From positions 66,771,832 to 66,835,831 of the forward strand of contig JARYHS010013631.1 in the NCBI GenBank assembly GCA_031002005.1: a stretch of DNA of 64,000 bases, given 5' to 3'. The DNA is from Vandiemenella viatica (lineage: Eukaryota > Arthropoda > Insecta > Orthoptera > Morabidae). Positions within the stretch are counted from its first letter, which is position 1. Each line of letters starts with the position of its first letter. The notes beneath the pieces are model-generated. The model saw only the letters and a program-made list of their open reading frames with translations, was not told the origin of the DNA and made no database searches. The position numbers and the translations under genes were made by a program. Of this stretch, positions 12,316 through 22,700 are shown one piece after another.

Positions 12316-12491
12316 CGGCGTCACGTTTATCCTAGAGACCCTTGAGGTTTTTGTACATATTCCCCGTGTCTGTATGGATAGGTAATATGGCTGCCACGCC
12401 TCCCCACTCCTCCTCCGCCCGACGTCACTTCAATGCGTGGTGTAGGTCCCTTGCGTCGTCTCCATATATTTCTTTCCTTTATGGTTTAAGC

Positions 12492-13747
12492 TCGCAAGTG
12501 AGTCTGAGTATCTTTGGGAAAGTGAGAAGTAAGAGAGTGTGAATATCTTTGGGGAATGAGTGGTGACAAGGAAAAGAAATGGCGAGTGGAGGCTGTTGTG
12601 GTGTGCCTCGATAGTGTTGTAGAGACAGTATAATTTGTATAGTGGATTAAAAAGTGAGAAAACTGGATGTGTATAAGAAACTAGTGAGCAAAAAGTGATT
12701 GTATGAACAATGTAAAAGATATGTAAGAAGTACATGGTGAATATATATGTGAATCTAAATACGAGTGAATTATTTTGATTTGTTTAGAGTCCGATTAGAA
12801 CCTTATCCTGGGTTTTCACTTGTAAAATCCAATTCCTCGGAATTGCAGATGGTGTGTAGCCAATTTAAATGACAGGAAGGTCAGTATATATCGGTATAAA
12901 GGAAAACCGAAACAATAACCTTGACAGCACTGTGTGGATTGCTTTAACTTACAAGCAATGTTTCTCATGGCTTATCGCATACGAGCTGATGTTTGAGCGA
13001 TGTTTTCATTGGTCGTTCAGCCCCTTCTCCGTGGAATACGGATAATTCGTGACGGCGTGGAAAGACGATGTGAGGAGAGGATGATTCGGGGCTCAACTGT
13101 CGACACAGATAACCATTGTCTTCCTCGAGGAAGACGTGCAGTCAACTGGACGCCGGTTGCTACCTTCGGCCTTAACAGTAGTGCTGACCTTGGCTCTACA
13201 AGACGTCACATCAGCTTTCCTAATTGACAACAATCTTAAAACACGCCGGAAAAAACTCTGTTCACTATGAACTACATGACCAACACATGTTCTCTGATTG
13301 GCAATCATCCCAAAAGTAATTTTTCTTGCTCTAATCCATGACTAACCAAGAATTGATTTTTGTTTAATGTCACTAAACGGTCACTCGATTTGTTGAAATT
13401 AAAATAAATAAACCCCAGAGCTGTTGTTTGTGGATTACATAAAATGAGCTTTCTTCTTGTGTTCTTCGCAAAACAATTATCCTCCTTATACCAATTTTGG
13501 TAATATTGAAAGGTACATTCAGAAGAAATTGTTTGATGAATATCAAGAACTTGCATAAATTTAAAACCAATAACATTTCAGTGTCAAGACACGAACTTAT
13601 TTTACGATTCTTTCATGATACAAGAAATGTAAAAATTGTAGATACAGAGATACAACGGCTCCATATATGTTGAGCTCACTCATTTCGGTGTCAACATAAA
13701 CTCTTAATACAATTATGATAAAATATTAATTAACATTTTTTTTTTGC
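12492..13747. other. unassigned DNA
   Basis: AT-rich with one GC-richer patch (13000-13260) that holds open frames of 71-75 codons on both strands without motifs. No repeat family recognised. Confidence 0.45.
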
Positions 13748-14186
13748 TTATGAGTTTACACCTCGTCAACGCCGACGTCGATGTCATTAGAGGCGGGAAA
13801 GGACAAGGGACGGGAAGGAATTCTGCCATGGTCTTTGGAAGGAAACATCCCGACATTCGACTGGAGTGAAATGGGGAAACCATGGAAAAACCAAATCTGG
13901 ATGTCCGGACGGGGATTCGAACCGGCATGTGTAACGGATAGCGTTCTGGCCTCGCATTCGGGAGGACGGTGGTTCGAATCCCTGTCCGGGCATCCAGATT
14001 TGGTTTTTCCATGGTTTCCCAAATCACTCCAGGGAGATGCCGGGATGCTTCCTTAAAAAGGCCATGGCCGAATTCCTTCCCATTCCTTGCCCCCATCCTT
14101 TCCCGTCTCTAAAGACCTCGCTGTTGAGAGAGTAAAAAGAAAAATCGAACCGGCATACTGCCGAATGCGATGCCAGAGCATTAAAT
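13748..14186 (-). mobile_element. SINE split by a second SINE
   Basis: The minus-strand host SINE has its family-A tail at 13748-13790, its body to 13928, and its tRNA-like head resuming at 14145 (TCGAACCGGCATACTGCCGA then ATGCGATGCCAGAGCATTAA). It is cut within the B box by the plus-strand SINE at 13929-14144. The 12-bp sequence TCGAACCGGCAT occurs at 13917-13928 and again at 14145-14156, the duplication made by that insertion. Confidence 0.87.
13929..14144 (+). mobile_element. tRNA-derived SINE, family B, inserted in a family-A SINE
   Basis: Slightly 5'-truncated head (GTGTAACGGATAGCGTTCTGG region), B box GGTTCGAATCCC, body (CATCCAGATTTGG, TTTCCCAAATCACTCCAGGG) and the family-B tail GTCTCTAAAGACCTCGCTGTTG, ending in an A-rich tract. 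Flanked by the 12-bp duplication TCGAACCGGCAT. The pair forms a head-to-head inverted repeat that could extrude as a hairpin. Because it interrupts a family-A copy, this insertion is younger than its host. Confidence 0.88.
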
Positions 14187-15656
14187 TAATGAATATATTG
14201 CAGAAAACACCTCTAATATTGCTGGAGAGACTGTGAAACGCTAATACGGTCCTACGATGGAAGGACTGAGAATGATATCATTCAGGTGTCCGTTGCAGAA
14301 AAGGTGCAACAGTTTACCAGGAACCGAAAATCTTCCCGGATAAGGAGACCACCTCTTCACAAGTGTTAACACTTTAAAGGCAGATGAGTGGAAACAAGCT
14401 CTTGCTCTTGGGATGGAAAATAATCTGTAATGGCCAAGCAGCTATATTGTGATCAGCCGCATGGGAGTGTCTATAAACTACGTGGCTCGGTCCATGCGGG
14501 GAGTGGTTGTGTAGAAAGCTACGTTGGGATACGTGGGGGGAGGAGGTTTGAAGCCAAGCCACCTATCATATCATTCATATAATTTATCACAATTAAAATA
14601 TAGTACAAAACACACAACAACCTGTGAATAATTATTTCTGTCATTTAATTATGTCCGTATGTAATTTACGATAGTCTGACAAGAGGAAACAGTCTTCTGG
14701 AACCATGCCCCCGCCTCTACGTCGATAAGGTGTAAAGACACCAGAAAAAAAAAATACGTTTTCTGAAACCATTGGGAAAAAAGCTACGTGCTTTTCGGGA
14801 GGGGGGTTTCAGAGGAGGCTAAAATGGGACTACATAGTTTATGGACGCTTCCCACAGGACGTGGAGCACATCTGAGAAAATAAAAATGCGTAACCGCAGC
14901 ATCAGCAGTGAAATGCAAAACAATGGAAAGACTAAAGACAGAAGAAGAAAATAAAACATCTGCTGTACTGAATATGAATTGTTTCCGTTGAGGTTCGGTT
15001 CTCGTGTCCGGAATAGACGTGGGTCTGCAAGCCGCGCGTGACCGGCAGACTCGATGGCCGGGGGTCTCCGCGCGACACCCGCCGCCCGTCCTAACTTCGT
15101 TACAGCCTACAACAATAGGCACCACTCTGCCTAATCGAATGAGTCTACTTTACAGAGTTGCGTCGGCTTGCGGCTGCGAACTGTAGCTGAGCAAGGGCAC
15201 ACAGGAACGCTGCAACTTCCAACTCGAGTCTAGCGAAACTAGTCTCAAATCCACTCCGGCGGACAAATCCCAGAGACGCGCTACTTTCAACATTAGGAAG
15301 GCAACGTTAGATTTTATCACGACAGTCTTATTTGAGAAAAGGCTCGGAGATGTGAAACAGTCTTGGAGCTACTCTTAAAACCAATAATGTTAATAGCACA
15401 TTGTTAAAGACTCGGTGACACACATAAAATTAAACTTCTTCTGTGGATAGGTGCATTCTGAACTCGTCTGCTTAACATAGTTTCAAAGTCCCAAGCCCTA
15501 CGCACGAATATAATTAATTTTGCATCACCCTTTTCTTTATTTTCCAAAGTCCAAGATAAAACTGATTACTGAATATAATTATCTATGAAATAGGAAGTGT
15601 TTCGGATTGAGTTCACAGCTGTTGGAATCTTGCGGAGAATATTTCCTTTGTAATGA
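14187..15656. other. unassigned DNA
   Basis: No gene recognised. CCTCTACGTCGATAAGG then TGTAAAGACACC plus an A-run at about 14710-14752 resembles a decayed SINE family-A tail. The patch 14990-15290 is GC-richer; frames there (60 and 113 codons on opposite strands) show no domain. Confidence 0.4.
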
Positions 15657-15907
15657 CTTTTTTTAAACTGCTTTACGTCTCTCAACAGCGAGGTCTTTAG
15701 ATACGGGAAAGGATGGGGGGCAAGGATGGGGGCAAGGAATGGGAAGGAATTCGGCCATGGCCTTTTGAATGAAGCATCCCGACATTTGCCTGGAGTGATA
15801 TGGGAAACCATGGAAAACCCAAATCTGAATGCCCGGACGGGGATTCGAACCGCCGTCCTCCCGAATGCGAGGCCAGAACGCTAACCGTTACACCGCCAAG
15901 CTCGGTC
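15657..15907 (-). mobile_element. tRNA-derived SINE, family B, near full length
   Basis: The minus strand starts GACCGAGCTTGGCGGTGTAA, has B box GGTTCGAATCCCC, the common body, a short duplicated pyrimidine-rich segment (CCCCCATCCTTG), and the family-B tail GTCTCTCAACAGCGAGGTCTT in reverse complement (15677-15697). Flanks share an imperfect duplication: CCTTTGTAATGA (15645-15656) and TCTTTGTACTGA (15906-15917), 10 of 12 identical. Confidence 0.86.
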
Positions 15908-16438
15908 TTTGTACTGATATAACGCAAATACTTCACAATGAAAATTTTAACACTCGGTGTACAACTATGTATAACTTTCATTCTTTTTTAATATTACAGA
16001 TATTCCTAGCATTATAGTTATGTATGTCGGCACCGACGTTGTAGTTCTCAGTATTTTGTGTTATAGATAACCAGCCATGAATGTACGTACAGAACCTGTT
16101 CTATTATTAATCATAAGCTAAGCTTTCGATTCAGTCTTAGCCAACTTGATATTTGCGCTTTCCAAAAGGAGAGCAACAATGCAAAAAATATAAATATAGT
16201 TTACCGTCCATGAAAATAGAATTAGTGGAAGAAATTTTCAAGATTCAAATTGTAATCTAAAAGGAAGGAAGGAATTAAGAGAAACTTCGTCTACTGGAAC
16301 TAAAATAGAAAAGTGCTGCCAATGAATGCAATAACAATGCTGAAAAATGGCAGTGCAGAATTGGTAACTGGCTAATAGAAGCTGAAGAGAGATAAGGGGA
16401 GAATAATCATAGAGCAAGTGACGGTATACATTGTAATG
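15908..16438. other. unassigned AT-rich DNA
   Basis: No gene or repeat recognised. Confidence 0.5.
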
Positions 16439-16606
16439 TCATTTGTGAGGATACTGGTTCAAATCCCTGTTCACCCATTCAGAATTTGGACTCTCATTTT
16501 CTCTCAAAATCAGTTTGAAAAATGCCGGGATGATGCAAAAATCCAGGGCTGAATACTTTTCCTCTACTTGTCCCCAATTTTCTGCCGGCTCTAATGATCT
16601 CGAGGG
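16439..16606 (+). mobile_element. old, diverged tRNA-derived SINE
   Basis: Retains GGTTCAAATCCCTG (B box), CATTCAGAATTTGG, AATGCCGGGATGATG and CTCTAATGATCTCGAGG in the right order, but with many substitutions and gaps compared with the copies at 31024 and 46791. The head before the B box is largely unrecognisable. Confidence 0.65.
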
Positions 16607-16639
16607 GAAAGTTCTAACACAAAATGGGTATACCGTAAC

Positions 16640-16810
16640 ATCTTCATGTTGAGCGGTCTGATGGCTCAGGTGCCTGACTGTAGATCGAAGCACTGTCTCG
16701 GCGATGATTTTTATAGGCTTGCACCGCTTGCTGTGTAATGTAAAGTAGTCCAGAACGCTTCCGTGGTTCGAATTCCAAATTAAACTGTCGGTCCCCTGTA
16801 CCTGGTACCA
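16640..16810 (+). mobile_element. tRNA-like SINE, family C, feeding into the 110-bp satellite
   Basis: Begins GAGCGGTCTGATGGCTCAGG, which matches the head of the minus-strand copy at 35639-35828 and, less well, the copy at 22468-22700. The segment ATTCCAAATTAAACTGTCGG matches ATTCCACGTTAAACTGTAGC of the 35.6-kb copy. The following sequence, which is the first satellite unit, still aligns with the 3' part of that copy. So the family-C 3' part and the satellite monomer appear to be the same sequence. Confidence 0.6.
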
Positions 16811-19800
16811 CTACAGGTTAGGTTAAGGCAGCTACGACAGGGGCGGAATGCGCAGCCAGTAGAAACGCTGTCACCAGGGCATTGCGACCACTCGGAATGA
16901 TTATTATTTATAGCATCATATTACAGGTTAGGTTATGGCAGCTACGACAGGGGTGGAATGTGCAGCCAGTAGAAACGCTGTCTCCAGGGCATTGCGACCA
17001 CTCGGAATGATTATTATTTATAGCATCATATTACAGGTTAGGTTATGGCAGCTACGACAGGGGTGGAATGTGCAGCCAGTAGAAACGCTGTCTCCAGGGC
17101 ATTGCGACCACTCGGAATGATTATTATTTATAGCATCATATTACAGGTTAGGTTATGGCAGCTACGACAGGGGTGGAATGTGCAGCCAGTAGAAACGCTG
17201 TCACCAGGGCATTGCGACCACTCGGAATGATTATTATTTATAGCATCATATTACAGGTTAGGTTATGGCAGCTACGACAGGGGTGGAATGTGCAGCCAGT
17301 AGAAACGCTGTCTCCAGGGCATTACGACCACTCGGAATGATTATTATTTATAGCATCATATTACAGGTTAGGTTATGGCAGCTACGACAGGGGTGGAATG
17401 TGCAGCCAGTAGAAACGCTGTCTCCAGGGCATTGCGACCACTCGGAATGATTATTATTTATAGCATCATATTACAGGTTAGGTTATGGCAGCTACGACAG
17501 GGGTGGAATGTGCAGCCAGTAGAAACGCTGTCTCCAGGGCATTACGACCACTCGGAATGATTATTATTTATAGCATCATATTACAGGTTAGGTTATGGCA
17601 GCTACGACAGGGGTGGAATGTGCAGCCAGTAGAAACGCTGTCTCCAGGGCATTGCGACCACTCGGAATGATTATTATTTATAGCATCATATTACAGGTTA
17701 GGTTATGGCAGCTACGACAGGGGTGGAATGTGCAGCCAGTAGAAAACGCTGTCTCCAGGGCATTACGACCACTCGGAATGATTATTATTTATAGCATCAT
17801 ATTACAGGTTAGGTTATGGCAGCTACGACAGGGGTGGAATGTGCAGCCAGTAGAAACGCTGTCTCCAGGGCATTGCGACCACTCGGAATGATTATTATTT
17901 ATAGCATCATATTACAGGTTAGGTTATGGCAGCTACGACAGGGGTGGAATGTGCAGCCAGTAGAAACGCTGTCTCCAGGGCATTGCGACCACTCGGAATG
18001 ATTATTATTTATAGCATCATATTACAGGTTAGGTTATGGCAGCTACGAAAGGGGTGGAATGTGCAGCCAGTAGAAACGCTGTCTCCAGGGCATTGCGACC
18101 ACTCGGAATGATTATTATTTATAGCATCATATTACAGGTTAGGTTATGGCAGCTACGACAGGGGTGGAATGTGCAGCCAGTAGAAACGCTGTCTCCAGGG
18201 CATTGCGACCACTCGGAATGATTATTATTTATAGCATCATATTACAGGTTAGGTTATGGCAGCTACGACAGGGGTGGAATGTGCAGCCAGTAGAAACGCT
18301 GTCTCCAGGGCATTACGACCACTCGGAATGATTATTATTTATAGCATCATATTACAGGTTAGGTTATGGCAGCTACGACAGGGGTGGAATGTGCAGCCAG
18401 TAGAAACGCTGTCTCCAGGGCATTGCGACCACTCGGAATGATTATTATTTATAGCATCATATTACAGGTTAAGTTATGGCAGCTACGACAGGGGTGGAAT
18501 GTGCAGCCAGTAGAAACGCTGTCTCCAGGGCATTACGACCACTCGGAATGATTATTATTTATAGCATCATATTACAGGTTAAGTTATGGCAGCTACGACA
18601 GGGGTGGAATGTGCAGCCAGTAGAAACGCTGTCTCCAGGGCATTACGACCACTCGGAATGATTATTATTTATAGCATCATATTACAGGTTAAGTTATGGC
18701 AGCTACGACAGGGGTGGAATGTGCAGCCAGTAGAAACGCTGTCTCCAGGGCATTACGACCACTCGGAATGATTATTATTTATAGCATCATATTACAGGTT
18801 AAGTTATGGCAGCTACGACAGGGGTGGAATGTGCAGCCAGTAGAAACGCTGTCTCCAGGGCATTACGACCACTCGGAATGATTATTATTTATAGCATCAT
18901 ATTACAGGTTAAGTTATGGCAGCTACGACAGGGGTGGAATGTGCAGCCAGTAGAAACGCTGTCTCCAGGGCATTACGACCACTCGGAATGATTATTATTT
19001 ATAGCATCATATTACAGGTTAAGTTATGGCAGCTACGACAGGGGGTGGAATGTGCAGCCAGTAGAAACGCTGTCTCCAGGGCATTACGACCACTCGGAAT
19101 GATTATTATTTATAGCATCATATTACAGGTTAAGTTATGGCAGCTACGACAGGGGTGGAATGTGCAGCCAGTAGAAACGCTGTCTCCAGGGCATTACGAC
19201 CACTCGGAATGATTATTATTTATAGCATCATATTACAGGTTAAGTTATGGCAGCTACGACAGGGGTGGAATGTGCAGCCAGTAGAAACGCTGTCTCCAGG
19301 GCATTACGACCACTCGGAATGATTATTATTTATAGCATCATATTACAGGTTAAGTTATGGCAGCTACGACAGGGGTGGAATGTGCAGCCAGTAGAAACGC
19401 TGTCTCCAGGGCATTACGACCACTCGGAATGATTATTATTTATACCATCATATTACAGGTTAAGTTATGGCAGCTACGACAGGGGTTGAATGTGCAGCCA
19501 GTAGAAACGCTGTCTCCAGGGCATTACGACCACTCGGAATGATTATTATTTATAGCATCATATTACAGGTTAAGTTATGGCAGCTACGACAGGGGTGGAA
19601 TGTGCAGCCAGTAGAAACGCTGTCTCCAGGGCATTACGACCACTCGGAATGATTATTATTTATAGCATCATATTACAGGTTAAGTTATGGCAGCTACGAC
19701 AGGGGTGGAATGTGCAGCCAGTAGAAACGCTGTCTCCAGGGCATTACGACCACTCGGAATGATTATTATTTATAGCATCATATTACAGGTTAAGTTATGG

Positions 19801-20560
19801 CAGCTACGACAGGGGTGGATGTGCAGCCAGTAGAAAACGCTGTCTCCAGGGCATTACGACCACTCGGAATGATTATTATTTATAGCATCATATTACAGGT
19901 TAAGTTATGGCAGCTACGACAGGGGTGGAATGTGCAAGCCAGTAGAAAACGCTGTCTCCAGGGCATTACGACCACTCGGAATGATTATTATTTATAGCAT
20001 CATATTACAGGTTAGGTTATGGCAGCTACGACAGGGGTGGAATGTGCAGCCAGTAGAAAACGCTGTCTCCAGGGCATTACGACCACTCGGAATGATTATT
20101 ATTTATAGCATCATATTACAGGTTAAGTTATGGCAGCTACGAACAGGGGTGGAATGTGCAGCCAGTAGAAACGCTGTCTCCAGGGCATTACGACCACTCG
20201 GAATGATTATTATTTATAGCATCATATTACAGGTTAAGTTATGGCAGCTACGACAGGGGTGGCATGTGCAGCCAGTAGAAACGCTGTCTCCAGGGCATTA
20301 CGACCACTCGGAATGATTATTATTTATAGCATCATATTACAGGTTAGGTTATGGCAGCTACGACAGGGGTGGAATGTGCAGCCAGTAGAAAACGCTGTCT
20401 CCAGGGCATTACGACCACTCGGAATGATTATTATTTATAGCATCATATTACAGGTTAGGTTATGGCAGCTACGACAGGGGTGGAATGTGCAGCCAGTAGA
20501 AACACTGTCTCCAGGGCATTGCGACCACTCGGAATGATTATTATTTATAGCATCATATTG
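16811..20560 (+). repeat. 110-bp tandem satellite, about 34 copies
   Basis: Head-to-tail array with unit CTACAGGTTAGGTTATGGCA, then a GCTACGACAGGGGTGGAATG block, a GCCAGTAGAAACGCTGTCTC block, CCAGGGCATT(G/A)CGACCAC, and TCGGAATGATTATTATTTAT to AGCATCATA. Units are nearly identical apart from diagnostic substitutions. The first unit is the most diverged (GGTTAAGG, GGGGCGG, GCGCAGCC). Units up to about 18470 have AGGTTAGGTT; from 18471 most have AGGTTAAGTT. Single-base indels mark several units (17734, 19041, 19819, 19936, 20141, 20386). The 61- and 98-codon frames that repeat through it are by-products of the repeat. AGGTTAGG resembles the insect telomere motif TTAGG, but it occurs only once per unit. 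Confidence 0.97.
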
Positions 20561-21789
20561 GCTAATTAGTGGTTCATACAATCTAATCCCTCCTACAAAA
20601 TCCACCACCACTGGGGTAACCGCAGCGGGGTAGGCAAGGAAGAATTGGGCTAAAATCATCGGAAGCTCGTCTAAATTATCTCCTAAAATCCTTGAACCTT
20701 CTCAACTATATATGAGTAATGATGGTGTAAAAATTTAATGACTTTAGGACTTTTTGATTTGGTGAAATATTTACGGCAACCATAAGGCATTCTCTCCCAC
20801 CATCCATTTTAAATTGATAAGCACATATATCTCCAATAACTGCTTGAGTAACATTAAGTTCACCTGCATAAAATAGAATAGTAATAATATATTAATTAAG
20901 TAGAGAGTGGCGGTGGAGAGGGTGCATGACGGCATAGGAGAACGTCATGCCGTTTGACATCACGGCATACGACCCCCCAGGCGCGTCGGTAAATGTTTCA
21001 CATTAAAAAATAAAGGTAGTTATAGCAGCCACAACCCCGCTATCCATCGCTTTTTCTTGCCTCGAGCGACATACATTTCTGCGCCCTCCCCCTCCCCCCA
21101 CCCTCACTTCCCCTCACCGGTTCTCGTGTTAGCATAGTGGCGAAATTTACTAGACACGTTAATACTTGAATGATGGAAATCCAGTTGTTAAATTGTGTTG
21201 TGCGAAGGCTTCAAATACACCAACGTTTTTAGCCTGTTTCTCAACTGGCTGATCGAATTGTAAGACATTAATATGTCGAAAATAAATGAAATATTTAAGA
21301 GAAAAAGCTCAATTATGGAAAGCTATGTTGTTGAAAGTATATTTAAGCGTAGGAACGCGAAATTTAGGCATGAATTGTTTGGCGCCTGGGTGTGTATCAG
21401 CTAGGTATCGCACAAGTCTAGCTGTGTTGCAGGTAGCCTAGCAACCTGGGCTCTAATGAGCCGAGCGGAGCGATTCCGTCTGTAGAAATGGGTCGCACGT
21501 GGAGAACTCGGCCAGACGGAAAACATTTTCGTCTCGTTCGCCTCGCTCGTTTTTCTGCCAGGGGAATTTCTTTAGCTGGCTTCACTGGCGCTGCTAGTCG
21601 TCGGAAAAATCGTTTCGCGGAATGTATACATTACAATCTGAGCGATTTCCTCGCAACTGAGTTTCACCCAGTAATAAGCTACTATCAATAACACTGCCTC
21701 TTTCTCCTGTTCACAGCATTCCAGCGACGATATAACCATAGCATTACGTACACCTTCACCAATCTTCTTCTTCTAGCGTCGATGACAGC
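20561..21789. other. unassigned DNA after the satellite
   Basis: Includes a GC-rich, pyrimidine-rich patch (21080-21125) and a CpG-rich patch (21440-21610) with GAGCCGAGCGGAGCGATTCC. The minus strand of 21480-21790 may continue the LINE described next, but motifs are too weak to say so. Confidence 0.4.
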
Positions 21790-22420
21790 ATCAAATACTA
21801 GGTAGTTTTTCTGCCAATGTGATGGCTTTGTCACTAGCTGATTCAAAGTCTGAGATTCGTTCATTTACGTTCATTCCGAGTAGCGAACTTGACAACAAGT
21901 ATAACATGGTTTCGATCTCACCGCAAGAACATATGTTGTCTGGTTGTTCTCCCAGCTATCCCTATGAAGCGAGAATGTCTCTGCAGCGGCCAACTCCAAC
22001 TCGAAGCCTGTTCAGTGACTTCCATATAGGCCATGGCTGTTCTGACCCAGGTGCTAGATCCTCTTTTGGCTTGATCCAGTTGATGTTCAGTCACACTCTC
22101 TTTTTTCAGGCTGATATTGTTTCACTGTTTAGTGTTCCTTTCAGTGGCGTAGAGGTCCATAGCAAGCTCGATCGGGACTTCAATCTTGTTGCCTTACTAG
22201 TAACAACTTCACGACTTATATCTGCAGGGGCGATGCCAACCAATATCTCCATTTTTGCCACAGGCGAGACCCTCCGGCATCCTCTGGTATGTCGCAATAT
22301 CCACTGTCTTAGCGTGACTTGAAGTTCGCCACACAGGACAGACGTACTCTGCTCCAGAGGTGATCACCAATGAGATGATCGTAAAGCAGAAGTTCGTGCC
22401 ATACCCTGTTTCCCAGAACC
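21790..22420 (-). pseudogene. jockey-like LINE, C-terminal remnant of ORF2
   Basis: Minus-strand translation in two frames gives, in order, EYVCPVWRTSSHAKTVDIAT, VGIAPADISREVVTSKATR, WKSLNRLRVGVGRCRDILA and then a CSCGEIETM stretch. This is the order seen after the reverse transcriptase of jockey-type elements: the PVW block, the GIAPpxIRR block, the W-xx-LNRLRxGxGR block and a cysteine motif. A frameshift lies between the first two blocks (about 22290) and stops follow near 22100. Everything upstream (RT, endonuclease) is missing, as usual for 5'-truncated LINE copies. The 167-codon plus-strand frame here is the antisense shadow of this remnant. Confidence 0.72.
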
Positions 22421-22459
22421 AGCCGTTACCAGGGAGGGTGATTTTGTTGATAGAAGACC

Positions 22460-22700
22460 ACTAGAGAAATGAGTGGTCTGCTGGCTAAGACACTTTCTCT
22501 CAGTATTCCAGATCGTTGGTTCAAATTCCATTGGGGCCAGCTACTTTTAAGAGTTCCCCATGATCGTATGAGCTACGCCAAGACGCTCCGTGTGTTAGAT
22601 TCCATGTTAAACTGTAGTCCCAGCAACGATATAGGAAGAATGCGCAGAAATCTAAACCCTGTCACCAGGTTGCAAATCCACACGAAAGTACTTTAACTGC
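22460..22700 (+). mobile_element. tRNA-like SINE, family C, diverged
   Basis: GAGTGGTCTGCTGGCTAAGAC head, B-box-like GGTTCAAATTCC about 50 nt later, then GATTCCATGTTAAACTGTAG, the family-C landmark shared with 16790 and the 35.6-kb copy. The 3' part has drifted. Confidence 0.55.

Larger units (their letters stand above)
10882..12491 (+). mobile_element. P-superfamily-like DNA transposon, non-autonomous copy 1
   Basis: The element proper is 10890-12483 (1594 bp). Its ends are inverted repeats: the left starts CATGGAGGAAAGAAATATAT and the right, reverse-complemented, starts CATAAAGGAAAGAAATATAT, both followed by GGAGACG. It is flanked by an exact 8-bp duplication GTTTAAGC (10882-10889 and 12484-12491). 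P elements are known for 8-bp duplications, termini beginning CATG, and a transposase with an N-terminal THAP zinc finger, and a THAP-type first exon lies at 11071. No catalytic domain remains in the other 1.3 kb, so the copy cannot encode a full transposase. The right part has three ~148-bp direct repeats. Confidence 0.8.

Noticed and set aside
13713..14096. 127-codon minus-strand and 91-codon plus-strand frames
   Set aside because: They lie entirely in the nested SINE pair and translate SINE sequence.
16811..20560. Dozens of 61- and 98-codon plus-strand frames in a row, all beginning MAATTGVECAASRN
   Set aside because: They recur every 110 bp because the satellite unit happens to be open in one frame; 110 is not a multiple of 3 and there is no sign of selection on codons.
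16811..20560. Telomeric (TTAGG)n repeat
   Set aside because: Each unit has only AGGTTAGG or AGGTTAAG once; there is no run of pure TTAGG.
21819..22322. 167-codon plus-strand frame as a host gene
   Set aside because: It is the antisense of the jockey-like LINE C-terminus, whose conserved blocks are read on the minus strand.
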